Shown: positions 21,037 through 31,027, numbered from the stretch's first letter. The stretch is DNA of 64,000 nucleotides from Acidovorax sp. KKS102 (GCF_000302535.1 NC_018708.1:5084001-5148000), one strand, 5' to 3'. Program-made: numbers and translations. The notes: generated by a model not told the origin, from the letters alone.

Positions 21037-21196
21037 ACCCCCATGACCTGAACCCGCTGCTCAGCGGGCCTGCGTCTCCCTACAGTCGCCATCACCCCGA
21101 TGAACGACACGGCGACCACGCCAGGAGACACCCCATGGGCCCCACACCCCCTTCTTCATTCCCCCGCTCGCAGCACACCGCCGGGAGCCACCGGCC

Positions 21197-22663
21197 ATGA
21201 GCGGCGATGCTGTGGTCGATGTGCTGGTGATCGGCGGCGGCAATGCCGCCCTGTGCGCCGCCCTGATGGCACGCGAGGCGGGCGCCAGCGTGCTGCTGCT
21301 CGAATCCGCCCCGCGCGCCTGGCGCGGCGGCAATTCCGCCCACACGCGCAACCTGCGCTGCATGCACGACGCGCCGCAAGATGTTCTGGTCGACGCCTAC
21401 CCCGAGGAAGAGTTCTGGCAGGACTTGCTCAAGGTGACGGGCGGCCTCACCAACGAACACCTGGCGCGCCTGGTGATCCGCGAATCCAGCACCTGCCGGC
21501 CCTGGATGCGCCGCCACGGCGTGCACTTTCAGCCCGCGCTGGCGGGCACGCTGCATGTGGCGCGCACCAACGCGTTCTTCATGGGCGGGGGCAAGGCGCT
21601 GGTCAATGCCTACTACCGCAGCGCGGAGCAGCTGGGCGTGCAGATCCGATACGAAGCGCCTGTGGAGCGCATCGAGATGGACGGCCGCCGCTTCGTCGCC
21701 GCCCACCTGGCGAACGGCGAGCGCATTGCCGCCAAAAGCTGCGTTCTGGCTGCGGGCGGCTTTGAATCGAACCGCGAATGGCTGCGCGAGGCCTGGGGCC
21801 AGAACGAGCGGGGAGAGTGGCCGGCCGACAACTTCCTGATCCGCGGCACGGCCTACAACAAGGGCGTGCTGCTCAAGCACCTGCTGGATGACCACGGCGC
21901 CGATCGCATCGGCGACCCCACGCAGGCGCACATGGTGGCGATTGACGCGCGCGCGCCGCTGTACGACGGCGGCATCTGCACGCGCATCGACTGCGTGTCG
22001 CTGGGCGTGGTGGTCAACCGCAACGGCGAGCGCTTCTACGACGAGGGCGAGGACTTCTGGCCCAAGCGCTATGCCATCTGGGGCCGCCTGGTGGCGCAGC
22101 AGCCGGGGCAGATTGGCTACTCCATCATCGACAGCAAGGCCATCGGCCGCTTCATGCCACCCGTGTTCCCGGGCGTGAAGGCGAACACCCTGCCCGAGCT
22201 GGCGCAAAAGCTGGGCCTGCCCGTGGACACCTTCACCCGCACGCTCGATGCCTACAACGCTGCCTGCCGCGTGGGCCAGTTTGACCACACCACGCTGGAC
22301 GACTGCCACACCGAAGGCGTCGAACCCGCCAAGACGCACTGGGCGCGGCCCATCGACACCGGGCCGTTCTACGGCTATGCGCTCAAGCCCGGCGTCACCT
22401 TCACCTACCTGGGCCTGCACACCGACGACACGGCTGCGGTGCGCTTCAACAACCAGCCCAGCCCCAACCTGTTTGTGGCTGGCGAAATGATGGCCGGCAA
22501 CGTGCTGGGCAAGGGCTACACCGCGGGGGTGGGCATGAGCATTGGCACCGCGTTTGGCCGCATTGCGGGCACGCAGGCAGCTTTGGCCTCCAAACGGCCG
22601 GTAGCGCTAGTCGAACATGCCTCAAACGCTACAAAACAAGGAGCAAACCATGCAAACGCTTGA
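21197..22663 (+). CDS. tcuA: FAD-dependent tricarballylate dehydrogenase TcuA
   Basis: A 488-residue flavoprotein of the fumarate-reductase/succinate-dehydrogenase flavoprotein family. It oxidises tricarballylate to cis-aconitate in Salmonella. The dinucleotide fold is [28 protein letters not shown] near residues 10-38, followed by the [12 protein letters not shown] loop typical of TcuA, and the C-terminal FAD motif [24 protein letters not shown]. The final ~27 residues are encoded by a copy of the dispersed intergenic repeat (22581-22636) and are not expected in the family. The stop overlaps tcuB by 14 bp. Electrons should pass to TcuB. Confidence 0.88.
   Translation: MSGDAVVDVLVIGGGNAALCAALMAREAGASVLLLESAPRAWRGGNSAHTRNLRCMHDAPQDVLVDAYPEEEFWQDLLKVTGGLTNEHLARLVIRESSTCRPWMRRHGVHFQPALAGTLHVARTNAFFMGGGKALVNAYYRSAEQLGVQIRYEAPVERIEMDGRRFVAAHLANGERIAAKSCVLAAGGFESNREWLREAWGQNERGEWPADNFLIRGTAYNKGVLLKHLLDDHGADRIGDPTQAHMVAIDARAPLYDGGICTRIDCVSLGVVVNRNGERFYDEGEDFWPKRYAIWGRLVAQQPGQIGYSIIDSKAIGRFMPPVFPGVKANTLPELAQKLGLPVDTFTRTLDAYNAACRVGQFDHTTLDDCHTEGVEPAKTHWARPIDTGPFYGYALKPGVTFTYLGLHTDDTAAVRFNNQPSPNLFVAGEMMAGNVLGKGYTAGVGMSIGTAFGRIAGTQAALASKRPVALVEHASNATKQGANHANA
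22581..22636 (-). repeat. dispersed repeat, copy 4, inside the 3' end of tcuA
   Basis: On the minus strand this reads TTTTGTAGCGTTTGAGGCATGTTCG, then ACTAGCGCTA and a GGAGGCC end, closely matching copy 1 (shared AGGCATGTT and ACTAGCGCTA). Unlike the others it is translated, giving the tail of TcuA, and it ends right before the tcuB RBS AAGGAG. Confidence 0.6.
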
Positions 22664-23831
22664 GGCCCTCACGCGCGACGCCCGGGCGCTGGCAAATGGC
22701 GACATCGTGCTGTCTGCGCCCGAGACCGAGGTGGCGCGCCAGCTGCAGATCTGCAACGCCTGCCGCTACTGCGAAGGCTTTTGCGCCGTGTTCCCGGCCA
22801 TGACGCGGCGGCTGGAGTTTGGCAAGGCCGACATCCACTTCATCGCCAACCTGTGCCACAACTGCGGCGCCTGCCTGCACGCCTGCCAGTACGCGCCGCC
22901 GCACGAGTTTGCGGTGAACATTCCGCAGGCCATGGCCCAGGTGCGCGGCCAGACCTATGCCGACTACGCCTGGCCGCCCGCACTGGGCCAGCTCTACCAG
23001 CGCAACGGCCTCACGCTGGCGCTGGCGCTGGTCGCAGGGCTCACGCTGTTCCTGCTGCTGGCCGTGGCGCTGCACGGCCAGGGCATTGCCGCGCTGTGGC
23101 AGGCCCCCGTGGGCGGCTTCTATGGCATCTTTCCGCACAACCTGCTGGTGGGCCTTTTCGCACCCGTGTTCCTGTTTGCCGTGCTGGCGCTGGGCCTGGG
23201 CGTGCGCCGCTTCTGGCGCGACGTGACGCCCGCCACCAGCGGCGCGCCGCTGAGCGCCCCCGCCACGGCCGAGGCCACCGACGCGGTGCTGCGTCTGAAG
23301 TACCTGGATGGCGGCCACGGCGACGGCTGCCACAACGAGGACGACGCCTACACCCTGTCGCGCAGGCGCATGCACCACCTCACGTTCTACGGGTTCACGC
23401 TGTGTTTTGCGGCCACCAGCGTGGCCACGCTGTACCACTACCTGCTGGGCGCACCCGCACCGTACGACCTGCCCAGCCTGCCCAAACTGCTGGGCGGTGT
23501 GGGCGGCATCAGCCTGGCGATGGGCACCGCAGGCCTGTGGCGGCTGAACCTGCGCCGCCACCCGCAACACGGCGACGCCGCGCAAAAGCCCATGGACCGC
23601 GCCTTCATCGCCCTGCTGTTCCTCACCGCCACCAGCGGCCTGGCCTTGTGGGCCGCGCGCGGCACCGCCGCCTTGCCGCTGCTGCTGTGCCTGCACCTGG
23701 GCGCCGTGATGGCACTGTTTGCCACCATGCCCTACGGCAAGTTTGCGCACGGCATCTTCCGCACCGCCTCGCTGCTGCGCCATGCGGTGGAGAAGCGCCA
23801 GCCCAACCCCATCGGCCTCGGCACCGACTGA
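22650..23831 (+). CDS. tcuB: tricarballylate utilisation protein TcuB (iron-sulfur/haem membrane protein)
   Basis: A 393-residue protein of the CitB/TcuB family. It has two cysteine clusters of the ferredoxin kind, [15 protein letters not shown] near residues 35-49 and [19 protein letters not shown] near 71-89. Six or so hydrophobic segments follow with histidines suited to b-type haem. In Salmonella, TcuB reoxidises TcuA and passes electrons to the quinone pool. The ATG at 22650 has the RBS AAGGAG; an in-frame ATG 33 bp upstream lies in the repeat and is rejected. It overlaps tcuA by 14 bp. Confidence 0.9.
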   Translation: MQTLEALTRDARALANGDIVLSAPETEVARQLQICNACRYCEGFCAVFPAMTRRLEFGKADIHFIANLCHNCGACLHACQYAPPHEFAVNIPQAMAQVRGQTYADYAWPPALGQLYQRNGLTLALALVAGLTLFLLLAVALHGQGIAALWQAPVGGFYGIFPHNLLVGLFAPVFLFAVLALGLGVRRFWRDVTPATSGAPLSAPATAEATDAVLRLKYLDGGHGDGCHNEDDAYTLSRRRMHHLTFYGFTLCFAATSVATLYHYLLGAPAPYDLPSLPKLLGGVGGISLAMGTAGLWRLNLRRHPQHGDAAQKPMDRAFIALLFLTATSGLALWAARGTAALPLLLCLHLGAVMALFATMPYGKFAHGIFRTASLLRHAVEKRQPNPIGLGTD

Positions 23832-23867
23832 TCCCCGCACCCACCATCCACGATGAAGGAGACCTCC

Positions 23868-24848
23868 ATGAAAAAACGCACCCTCTTGATGAGCGCGCTG
23901 GCACTTGCCACCGCTGTCGCGACACTGTCTGGCGCAGCCCACGCGCAGGATTTCCCGCCCAAGAAGCCCGTCACGCTCGTCGTGGGCTTTGCCGCAGGCG
24001 GCGCGGCCGATGCGGCGGCGCGGCTCATCGCCAAGAAGCTGGGCGAGAACATCGGCCAGTCGGTGGTGGTGGACAACAAGGGCGGCGCGGGCGGCAACAT
24101 CGCCCACCAGTTTGTGGCCAATGCGCCCGCCGATGGCTCGGTGCTGCTGCTCGGATCGGTGGGGCCGCTGACCATTGCGCCGCACCTGATGAAGGTGAAC
24201 TACGACCCCTTCAAGGACCTGGCCGCCGTGTCGGGCGGCGTGAACTTTCCGAACGTGCTGGTGGTGCACAAGGGCGCGGGCGTGAAGACGCTGGCCGAGT
24301 TTGTGCAGCTGTCCAAGAAGAAGCCCGGCAGCGTGGACTTTGCCTCCACCGGCGCGGGCTCGGCATCGCACCTGGCGGGTGAACTGTTCAACCAGCGCGC
24401 GGGCATCGACATGACCCACGTGCCCTACAAGGGCGGCGCCCCGGCGTTGCAGGACCTGCTGGGCGAGCGCGTCACCTCGTACTTTGCCGCGCCGCCCACC
24501 GCGCTGCCGCACATCGAGGCCGGCAAGCTCATCCCCCTGGCCACCACCGGGCTCACGCGGCCGTCCTACATGCCCAACATCCCCACCGTGGCCGAGGCGG
24601 GCTACCCGGGGTTTGAAGCGCTCAACTGGTACGCCTTCGTGGCCCCCGGCAAGACGCCTGCGCCGCTGCTGGACCGCTGGAACCAGGAGATCGTGAAGGT
24701 GCTGAACGACCCAAGCGTGAAGGAGGCACTGAACAAGCACGGCCTCACGCCGCAGCCCACCACACGCGCCGAGCTGACGGCCTTCATGAAGAAGGAATCG
24801 ACCCAGTGGGCCACCATCATCAAGGAACGCAAGCTGACCGCGGACTGA
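23868..24848 (+). CDS. Bug (TctC-type) receptor of the tcu operon
   Basis: A 326-residue periplasmic receptor with signal peptide MKKRTLLMSALALATAVATLSGAAHAQ, followed by FPPKKPVTLVVGFAAGGAADAAAR, the Bug ligand loop. VVDNKGGAGGNIAHQFVA and the P-D-G strand PADGSVLLLGS follow. It starts at ATG 23868, 7 bp after AAGGAG; another ATG at 23853 overlaps the RBS and is unlikely. It is the third gene of the tcuA-tcuB operon and replaces the TcuC permease of Salmonella. It should bind tricarballylate, citrate or a similar acid; the membrane subunits are elsewhere. Confidence 0.9.
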   Translation: MKKRTLLMSALALATAVATLSGAAHAQDFPPKKPVTLVVGFAAGGAADAAARLIAKKLGENIGQSVVVDNKGGAGGNIAHQFVANAPADGSVLLLGSVGPLTIAPHLMKVNYDPFKDLAAVSGGVNFPNVLVVHKGAGVKTLAEFVQLSKKKPGSVDFASTGAGSASHLAGELFNQRAGIDMTHVPYKGGAPALQDLLGERVTSYFAAPPTALPHIEAGKLIPLATTGLTRPSYMPNIPTVAEAGYPGFEALNWYAFVAPGKTPAPLLDRWNQEIVKVLNDPSVKEALNKHGLTPQPTTRAELTAFMKKESTQWATIIKERKLTAD

Positions 24849-24884
24849 GGTCACAAGACCTCGCGTCACCCAGCCAGCGCAGAG

Positions 24885-25382
24885 CTATTGCGCAGCGGGC
24901 TCGGTGACCGAAATGTCGGTGTGCACCAGCGTCAGCGGAAAACGCTGGCCCGCCAGGTAGTCCTCCAGGCAGCGCAGCAGCAGCGGGCTGCGGTGGCGCT
25001 CGGGGCAGGCGCGGATCTCGTCGGGCGTGAGCCACAGCGTGCGCACGATGCCGGTGTCGAGCGTGCGCCAGTCGTGGTGTGTGCCCAGCGTGCCTGCAAA
25101 TGCAAAACGCAGGTAGGTGGTGTCGTCGCCCGTGCGCGTCTTGGTGAAGCGGTTGAGGTACACGCCGATCAGCGCCGTGGGCTCGAAGTCGTGGGCGGTT
25201 TCTTCCAGCACCTCGCGCGCGCAGGCCTGGATGGGCGACTCGCCCGGGTCCAGGTGGCCGGCGGGGTTGTTGAGCTTGAGGCCATCCGTGGTCTCTTCCT
25301 CGACCAGAAGAAAGCGGCCCTCGCGCTCGATGAGCGCGGCCACGGTGACGTTGGGTTTCCAGCGGTGGGGCATGGCGGGCAT
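24885..25382 (-). CDS. NUDIX hydrolase
   Basis: A 165-residue NUDIX protein. The NUDIX box is intact at about residues 42-64: GHLDPGESPIQACAREVLEET (Gx5Ex7REUxEExx form). The region before it, LKLNNPAGHLDPGES, and the length suit the NudJ group (thiamine- and nucleoside-diphosphate phosphatases). Two near-equal starts exist, 25382 and 25373. It faces the tcu operon across a 36-bp gap with the stops towards each other. The substrate is not determined. Confidence 0.88.
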   Translation of the reverse strand: MPAMPHRWKPNVTVAALIEREGRFLLVEEETTDGLKLNNPAGHLDPGESPIQACAREVLEETAHDFEPTALIGVYLNRFTKTRTGDDTTYLRFAFAGTLGTHHDWRTLDTGIVRTLWLTPDEIRACPERHRSPLLLRCLEDYLAGQRFPLTLVHTDISVTEPAAQ

Positions 25383-25693
25383 TATGACGAGAGGCGGTGA
25401 CGCGAGGTTTATGCAGGTGATTGCTGCGAACAGTGAGTGGCTTTTGCAAGCGATGAGTGGTCAAGCCTTACAACAGGGTTTGATCGATGGTGTTAGGAGT
25501 CGGACGTCGCTATGCGCAACAACACGGGCCGTGATCGCCGCCCAAATGTCACCAATCACATCCCCCGAGGCTTGAAATAGGTCTGCGTTCAGTGCGTTTG
25601 TCCAGGTTGCGGGGGATTTTTGTTGACGTCAATGCATAGACGGTTTGCTGAACAAATTGCGTTACTCCAGGCGCTCCCACGCGGCAGGAGCGG
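25383..25693. other. 311-bp gap with no supported gene
   Basis: The region between the NUDIX gene and the mandelate-cluster LysR gene is less GC-rich than its left neighbour. It has a frame reading ANSEWLLQAMSGQALQQGLIDGV to a stop at 25575, which I do not recognise and regard as a possible gene scrap. It may be the left edge of the mandelate cluster. Confidence 0.4.
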
Positions 25694-26602
25694 TCATTTC
25701 AGAGGCCCTTGCTCTTTGAAAAGACGTGAGACAACCTGCCGGGCCCACTTCACCAGAGGGTTGTGTTCATAGCGCCGGCTCCAGTGCACCGACACGGTGA
25801 ACACAGCAAACGGCAAATCGGTTTCAACCAGCAGGAACTCTTCATAGGGCAGGAACTCACGGGCAATTGCTCTGGGCATCAGCACCGCCAGATCGGTGTT
25901 TCTCACGATGGCGGGCAGTGCCAGGAAAGTCGAGGTCGTGAGCCTTATCTGCCTGTCGAGGTTGGCAGCGCGAAGCATCTGAAGGGTTTGTGCGTGCGAG
26001 CGCACTGCGACCAGATCCAGCAGCTGCATCTTTTTCATCGTTAGGGCGTTGCGCTTGATCTGTTCGGCCACCGGATGGCCCGCACGCAGCAGAACGACGT
26101 AGCGATCAGTCAACAGCTGCTCGTGGACGGAGGTTGTCAGCTCGGGGAGAAAGCCAATCGCAAGATGGATGTCTCCACTGTCCAAGGCCATTCCAATCTC
26201 GGATTGCGGCCAGGCGCGTGCGCGAACTTCTATGCCAGGAGCAATTCTTCTCATCTCGGACATCAACTCCGGCAGAAACCGTGCCTCGCCAATGTCGGTG
26301 AGGTGAATCCGCAATTCAGTCGTCGAATGGTGCGGATTGAAGGTGTTGTCGGACGACAGTCCGGCCTCCAGCTGCGCCAGCCCTGATTGGACCGACCGCG
26401 CTAAGTCATCGGCCCGAGGCGTGGGGCGCATGCCACCTCGTGTTCTTTCAAACAACGGGTCACCCAACGCCAATCGCAGCCTGGTCAGCGCTTGGCTGGT
26501 CGAGGGCTGGGACATCCCCAGTTGTTCCGATGCACGGCTCACATTGCGGGTGCGATAGATGACATCGAACACCCTCAGAAGGTTCAGATCGAGCTGTTCC
26601 AT
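25694..26602 (-). CDS. LysR-family regulator of the mandelate genes
   Basis: A 302-residue regulator of the NodD/NahR/LeuO-like branch: LDLNLLRVFDVIYRTRNVSRASEQLGMSQPSTSQALTRLRLALGDPLFERTRGGM is the winged helix. The C-terminal domain would sense the inducer, probably mandelate or benzoylformate. It is divergent from the benzoylformate decarboxylase gene with 106 bp between. A palindrome TATTGG-N5-CCAATA begins 2 bp upstream of its start codon, so it is likely to repress its own synthesis while activating the operon. Regulatory role is inferred from position. Confidence 0.88.
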   Translation of the reverse strand: MEQLDLNLLRVFDVIYRTRNVSRASEQLGMSQPSTSQALTRLRLALGDPLFERTRGGMRPTPRADDLARSVQSGLAQLEAGLSSDNTFNPHHSTTELRIHLTDIGEARFLPELMSEMRRIAPGIEVRARAWPQSEIGMALDSGDIHLAIGFLPELTTSVHEQLLTDRYVVLLRAGHPVAEQIKRNALTMKKMQLLDLVAVRSHAQTLQMLRAANLDRQIRLTTSTFLALPAIVRNTDLAVLMPRAIAREFLPYEEFLLVETDLPFAVFTVSVHWSRRYEHNPLVKWARQVVSRLFKEQGPLK

Positions 26603-26603
26603 T

Positions 26604-26620
26604 TATTGGTTTATCCAATA
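26604..26620. promoter_or_regulatory. palindromic operator between the LysR gene and mdlC
   Basis: TATTGGTTTATCCAATA is a perfect 6-bp inverted repeat around a 5-bp spacer and includes a T-N11-A core. It sits directly before the regulator start codon and about 90 bp before mdlC, where a LysR recognition site for a divergent pair is expected. Confidence 0.6.
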
Positions 26621-26708
26621 GCACTTAGTAGGCTCATATTCTTGTCGAATTTTCTTGGTATGCCGAAACTGCGGGCTGTTCTACATCTGCAGACACTGCA
26701 GAAACGCC

Positions 26709-28310
26709 ATGCACAACCATTCGAAACACTTACCAACCGTGCGCGAAGCATTCTTGCAATTGATGCGAGATCTCGGGATTGACACCATTTTCGGCAACCC
26801 GGGCTCCACTGAACTGCCCATGTTCCGGGACTTCCCGCAAGACTTTCGCTACGTTTTGGGCCTGCAGGAGTCCGTGGTGGTGGGCATGGCAGACGGGTAC
26901 GCACAGGTCACAGGCAATGCAGCGTTGGTGAACTTGCATTCCGCTGCGGGCGTGGGGCATGCGATGGGCAATATCTTCACGGCCTTCAAGAACCAGACAC
27001 CCCTCATCATCACTGCAGGGCAACAGGCACGCTCCATGCTGCCGTTCGATCCGTTCCTGTTCGCAGCCCAATCCACGGAGTTGCCCAAGCCCTACGTCAA
27101 ATGGGCGTGCGAACCTGCCCGTGCGGAAGATGTGCCGCTGGCCCTGGCCCGTGCCTACCACATGGCGATGCAGGCTCCCTGCGGGCCGGTCTTCGTGTCA
27201 ATTCCTGCAGACGACTGGGAAAAGACCACCGACTGGGTGGTACCGCGCAAGGTCAGCCGCAGCATCGCACCCGATCCCGAGGTGCTTCAGCAAGTGGCGC
27301 AGGCGCTCAACAATGCGCAGAACCCAGCTATCGTGGCAGGCACAGGCGTGGACCGTGACGGCGCGATGGATTGGCTGGTGCAACTGGCTGAAACGCACCA
27401 GGCGACCGTCTACACCGCTCCCATGAGCGCGCGCTGCAGCTTTCCTGAAGGGCACCGCCTTTTTGGTGGTTTTCTCCCCGCCATGCGTGAGCCTATCGTG
27501 CAGCGGCTGCAGGATCACGATCTGGTGCTGGTGCTGGGCGCCCCTGCGTTCCTGTACCACGTCGAAGGCCATGGTCCGCACATTCCGCCTGGCGCCACCT
27601 TGTGGCAGATCGTGGATGACCCCCAGATCGCCGCCTGGGCGCCGATTGGCAACAGCCTCGTGTCCAGCTTGCATCTTGCGATCAAAGCCTTGCTTGAGGC
27701 ATCCACCACCAAGAAGCGGGTGCCTCCTGCGGTTAGGCCGCGCGCAGAACCTGTGCCGGCAGACAGCCCCATGAGCGTGGCCTATACGCTTCAGGTGCTG
27801 CACGAAACACGCCACGAAGACGATGTGGTTGTGGAAGAGGCTCCCGGCTCGCGGGGTGTGATGCAGGCGCGTTTGCCCATGGCCGGTGCGGACAGCTTCT
27901 ACACCATGGCCAGTGGTGGCTTGGGCTTTGGTATGCCGGCTGCGGTAGGCGTGGCGCTGGGCCGGCAGAAGAGGGGCCTGAAGGGCCGGACCATCGCGCT
28001 CATCGGCGATGGGTCGAGCATGTATTCCATTCAGGCGCTCTACACCGCCGCGCAACTGGCCCTGCCCATCACCTTCGTGATTCTCAACAACCGGCGCTAT
28101 GCGGCGCTGCAGGACTTCGCCCCGGTCTTCGGCTTCGCTGCGGGAGAAAAGCCTGCCGGTACGGACTTGCCTAATCTGGATTTTGTGCTGTTGGCCAAGG
28201 GCCAGGGCCTGCAGGCCAGCCGTGTGGACAACCCTTTAAACCTGCCTGAAGAACTGCGCATTGCCTTGCACGCCGAAGGGCCGCGACTGATCGAACTGGT
28301 AGTCGCCTGA
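26709..28310 (+). CDS. mdlC: benzoylformate decarboxylase
   Basis: A 533-residue thiamine-diphosphate enzyme converting benzoylformate to benzaldehyde and CO2. Compared from memory with Pseudomonas putida BFD, the active-site residues are in place: Ser33 (GNPGST), Glu54 (LQESVVVG), His77 (NLHSAAG) and His284 (FLYHVEG). The ThDP/Mg motif runs from GDG (433-435) to NN (460-461). Segments ADGYAQ, AGQQ and GGLGFGMPAAVGV also fit. ATG 26709 is used since the in-frame upstream residues lie in the promoter. It is the first gene of a five-gene group for mandelate oxidation. Confidence 0.92.
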   Translation: MHNHSKHLPTVREAFLQLMRDLGIDTIFGNPGSTELPMFRDFPQDFRYVLGLQESVVVGMADGYAQVTGNAALVNLHSAAGVGHAMGNIFTAFKNQTPLIITAGQQARSMLPFDPFLFAAQSTELPKPYVKWACEPARAEDVPLALARAYHMAMQAPCGPVFVSIPADDWEKTTDWVVPRKVSRSIAPDPEVLQQVAQALNNAQNPAIVAGTGVDRDGAMDWLVQLAETHQATVYTAPMSARCSFPEGHRLFGGFLPAMREPIVQRLQDHDLVLVLGAPAFLYHVEGHGPHIPPGATLWQIVDDPQIAAWAPIGNSLVSSLHLAIKALLEASTTKKRVPPAVRPRAEPVPADSPMSVAYTLQVLHETRHEDDVVVEEAPGSRGVMQARLPMAGADSFYTMASGGLGFGMPAAVGVALGRQKRGLKGRTIALIGDGSSMYSIQALYTAAQLALPITFVILNNRRYAALQDFAPVFGFAAGEKPAGTDLPNLDFVLLAKGQGLQASRVDNPLNLPEELRIALHAEGPRLIELVVA

Positions 28311-28354
28311 TCTCACCACGCTTAACAACCCATAACTCACTCAGGAGACACTGC

Positions 28355-29806
28355 ATGAACACCATCACGATGCTGATCAATGGCGAGGCTCGAACCGCCA
28401 CCGGAGGCGCCACCTTCACGCGCAGCAACCCGCTGGATGGCGCAGTCGCGACCACCGCGCCAGCGGCCACCCCGCAAGATGCTATCGCAGCCGTGGACGC
28501 CGCATCAGCTGCATTCCCCGCCTGGTCCCAAACGGCCCCCGGAGAGCGCCGGGTCCTCTTGCTCAAGGCCGCTCAATCGCTGGAGAGCAAAGCCGCCGAC
28601 TTCGCATCCGCCATGGCCAGCGAGATCGGAGCCTCGGGCATCTGGGCCGGCTTCAACGTGCATCTGGCCGCGGACATGCTGGTGGAGGCCGCTGCGCTGA
28701 CCACGCAGATCAGCGGCGAGGTCATCCCCTCCAATGTGCCGGGCAGCCTGGCACTGGCAACACGGCAGGCGGCTGGTGTCGTGGTGGGCATGGCTCCCTG
28801 GAACGCTCCCGTGATCCTGGGCGTGCGTGCTGTTGCCGTCCCGCTGGCCTGTGGCAACACGGTGGTGCTCAAAGGCAGCGAATTGTGCCCAGCCACCCAT
28901 GGCCTGATCATCCAGGCGCTGCAGGATGCGGGTCTGCCTCCAGGCGTGGTCAACTTCGTCACCAACGCACCGAATGACGCTGCCGAGGTCGTTGAGGCCC
29001 TGATCTCGCACCCGGCAGTCAAGCGTGTGAACTTCACGGGATCCACCCATGTGGGGCGCATCATCGCTTCGCGCTGTGCGTTCCACCTAAAACCGTCGGT
29101 GCTGGAGCTGGGCGGCAAAGCCCCGCTTCTGGTCCTTGATGACGCAGACATCGACGCCGCCGTCAATGGAGCCGCGTTTGGTGCCTTTGCCAACTCGGGG
29201 CAGATCTGCATGTCCACCGAGCGCATTGTTGTCGACAACAAGATTGCCGACGCCTTCGTGGCCAGGCTGGCAGCCAAGGCCCAGGCCTTGCCGCTGGGCG
29301 ATCCCCGTAAGGGTCCTGTGGTCCTCGGCTCGGTGGTGGACATGCGCACGGTGCATCGGGTCAACGAACTCATCGACGACGCTCTGAGCAAGGGCGCGAG
29401 GCTCGTTTGCGGTGGCAAGGCCGATAGCACATTGATGCCTGCCACTCTGCTGGACCATGTGACAGCGAGCATGCGCATCTACGCGGAAGAGACGTTCGCG
29501 CCAGTCAAGGCCATCGTGCGTGTGGATGGGGAAGAGGCAGCTATCGCCTGCGCCAACGACAACGCGTTTGGTCTGTCTGCAGCAGTGTTCACGGGCGATG
29601 CTGCACGTGGCTGGCGGGTCGCCCAGCGCATCGAGTCCGGCATATGCCACATCAATGGTCCCACCGTGCATGACGAAGCCCAGATGCCGTTTGGCGGTGT
29701 CAAAGCCAGCGGCTGGGGGCGCTTCGGCGGACGTGTCGGAATCGAGGCGTTCACCGACCTGCGCTGGATCACTGTCCAGACCGCAGAAAGGCACTACCCC
29801 TTCTGA
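28355..29806 (+). CDS. aldehyde dehydrogenase, probable benzaldehyde dehydrogenase
   Basis: A 483-residue NAD(P)-dependent aldehyde dehydrogenase of the vanillin/salicylaldehyde dehydrogenase branch. Catalytic residues are Asn150 (APWNAP), Lys173 (VLKGSE), Glu251 (LELGGK) and Cys285 (GQICMS). The FTGSTHVG cofactor motif is present. It is 44 bp downstream of mdlC behind the RBS CAGGAGA. In the pathway it would turn benzaldehyde into benzoate, the role of MdlD. Family is certain; the exact aldehyde is inferred from neighbours. Confidence 0.9.
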   Translation: MNTITMLINGEARTATGGATFTRSNPLDGAVATTAPAATPQDAIAAVDAASAAFPAWSQTAPGERRVLLLKAAQSLESKAADFASAMASEIGASGIWAGFNVHLAADMLVEAAALTTQISGEVIPSNVPGSLALATRQAAGVVVGMAPWNAPVILGVRAVAVPLACGNTVVLKGSELCPATHGLIIQALQDAGLPPGVVNFVTNAPNDAAEVVEALISHPAVKRVNFTGSTHVGRIIASRCAFHLKPSVLELGGKAPLLVLDDADIDAAVNGAAFGAFANSGQICMSTERIVVDNKIADAFVARLAAKAQALPLGDPRKGPVVLGSVVDMRTVHRVNELIDDALSKGARLVCGGKADSTLMPATLLDHVTASMRIYAEETFAPVKAIVRVDGEEAAIACANDNAFGLSAAVFTGDAARGWRVAQRIESGICHINGPTVHDEAQMPFGGVKASGWGRFGGRVGIEAFTDLRWITVQTAERHYPF

Positions 29807-29918
29807 CCTGGTGCCCAAACCATCCCCCATGTCCGGGTTCGCATGACCGAACCGCGCCTTCTTTGGGAATTGATGCAATGACGTCTTTCAAATCAACCTG
29901 CACGCAAGGTGTCGCGCC

Positions 29919-30857
29919 ATGAAGATCATGGTGGTCGGCGCAGGTGCCATGGGCTCTTTGTTCGGTGGGTTGCTTGCGGAGGCGGGCCACGACGTGACGC
30001 TCGTGGACGTCAATGCTGCGCACGTCGAAGCCATCGGGTCCAGGGGGCTTCGCTTGCACACGGACCAAGGTGATCGCCACGTGAGTTCGCTTCGGGCCTG
30101 TTCGCCCTCGCAGGCAAGCGGCGCGCCGGACCTCCTCATGGTCTTCACCAAGACCTTGCACACATCCAGTGCGCTCGCTGGCGTGGCCCATCTGCTCGGG
30201 GCCCATACCCATGTGCTCTCCTTGCAGAATGGGCTGGGCAATGCGGAAATCATTGCGCAGCATGTGCCCGCCGAGCGCATTCTGATCGGTGTGACCACAT
30301 GGCCTGCCGATCTGGTGGGCCCTGGCCATGTCCATTCCCACGGCCAGGGCCTGGTCCGCCTGATGTCCGCAGACGGACGGGACCACCCTGCAGTAGCCGA
30401 GGTCGTGCAGGCGCTCAATGGTGCAGGGCTTGCCTGTACAGCAGACGCCGCAGTGTGGTCCGCCATCTGGGAAAAGGTGGCCTTCAACGCCGCCCTGAAC
30501 AGTATTTGCACTGCCACCCACTGCACTGTGGACCAACTTGGCGCCATCGAAGACGGGCTGGCTCTGGCATTTGCCGTGGTCGACGAGGTGCTAGCCGTCG
30601 CGCAGGCGCGTGGCATCGCTGTGCAAACGCAAGCATGCAAGGCACGCGTGGCCGACGCCATCGCACGCCACGTGGGCCACAAGCCCTCGATGCTGCAGGA
30701 CGTGCTAGCCGGACGGAATACCGAGATCGAAGCGATCAACGGCGCCGTGGTGACTACCGCTGCAGACCTCGGCATTCCGGTTCCCTGCACACGCACGTTG
30801 CTGCAGGTTGTGCGGCTCGTGCAGGAGCGACAGGCGGGAATCCATTCCAAGCATTGA
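29919..30857 (+). CDS. ketopantoate-reductase-family dehydrogenase, candidate D-mandelate dehydrogenase
   Basis: A 312-residue protein of the PanE/ApbA family. The Rossmann motif is GAGAMG at residues 7-12, the catalytic Lys is at 186 (WEKVAFNA), with Asn190 and Asn194, and the C-terminal substrate segment is KPSMLQDVLAGRNTEIEAINGAVV. Asp30 ends the second strand (LVD), which favours NAD over NADP; PanE enzymes normally have a basic or neutral residue there. NAD-dependent D-mandelate dehydrogenases of Enterococcus belong to this family. Set between benzaldehyde dehydrogenase and mandelate dehydrogenase genes, it probably oxidises D-mandelate to benzoylformate rather than making pantoate. Confidence 0.82.
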   Translation: MKIMVVGAGAMGSLFGGLLAEAGHDVTLVDVNAAHVEAIGSRGLRLHTDQGDRHVSSLRACSPSQASGAPDLLMVFTKTLHTSSALAGVAHLLGAHTHVLSLQNGLGNAEIIAQHVPAERILIGVTTWPADLVGPGHVHSHGQGLVRLMSADGRDHPAVAEVVQALNGAGLACTADAAVWSAIWEKVAFNAALNSICTATHCTVDQLGAIEDGLALAFAVVDEVLAVAQARGIAVQTQACKARVADAIARHVGHKPSMLQDVLAGRNTEIEAINGAVVTTAADLGIPVPCTRTLLQVVRLVQERQAGIHSKH

Positions 30858-31027
30858 GCTAACCAGCGTGTCTGTACACAGGCCAGCGAACTTCATGGTT
30901 CTGCCCAACAAAGCGCCAGTTCAAGCGCTCCAAGTTCCGCGGCGAATGTCAGCCTTCAGACTCTCAAGGACTTGAAGCTGCCTTCCTTTCAATCGATTTT
31001 TTCAATGCACCCCAGGAGACATCAAAA

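Noticed and set aside
22629..24869. A 746-codon frame on the minus strand
   Set aside because: Antisense to tcuB and the Bug gene, with biased composition and no motif.
29919..30857. Annotation as plain panE (pantothenate synthesis)
   Set aside because: The family is right, but Asp30 and the place inside a mandelate operon make ketopantoate reduction the less likely role.
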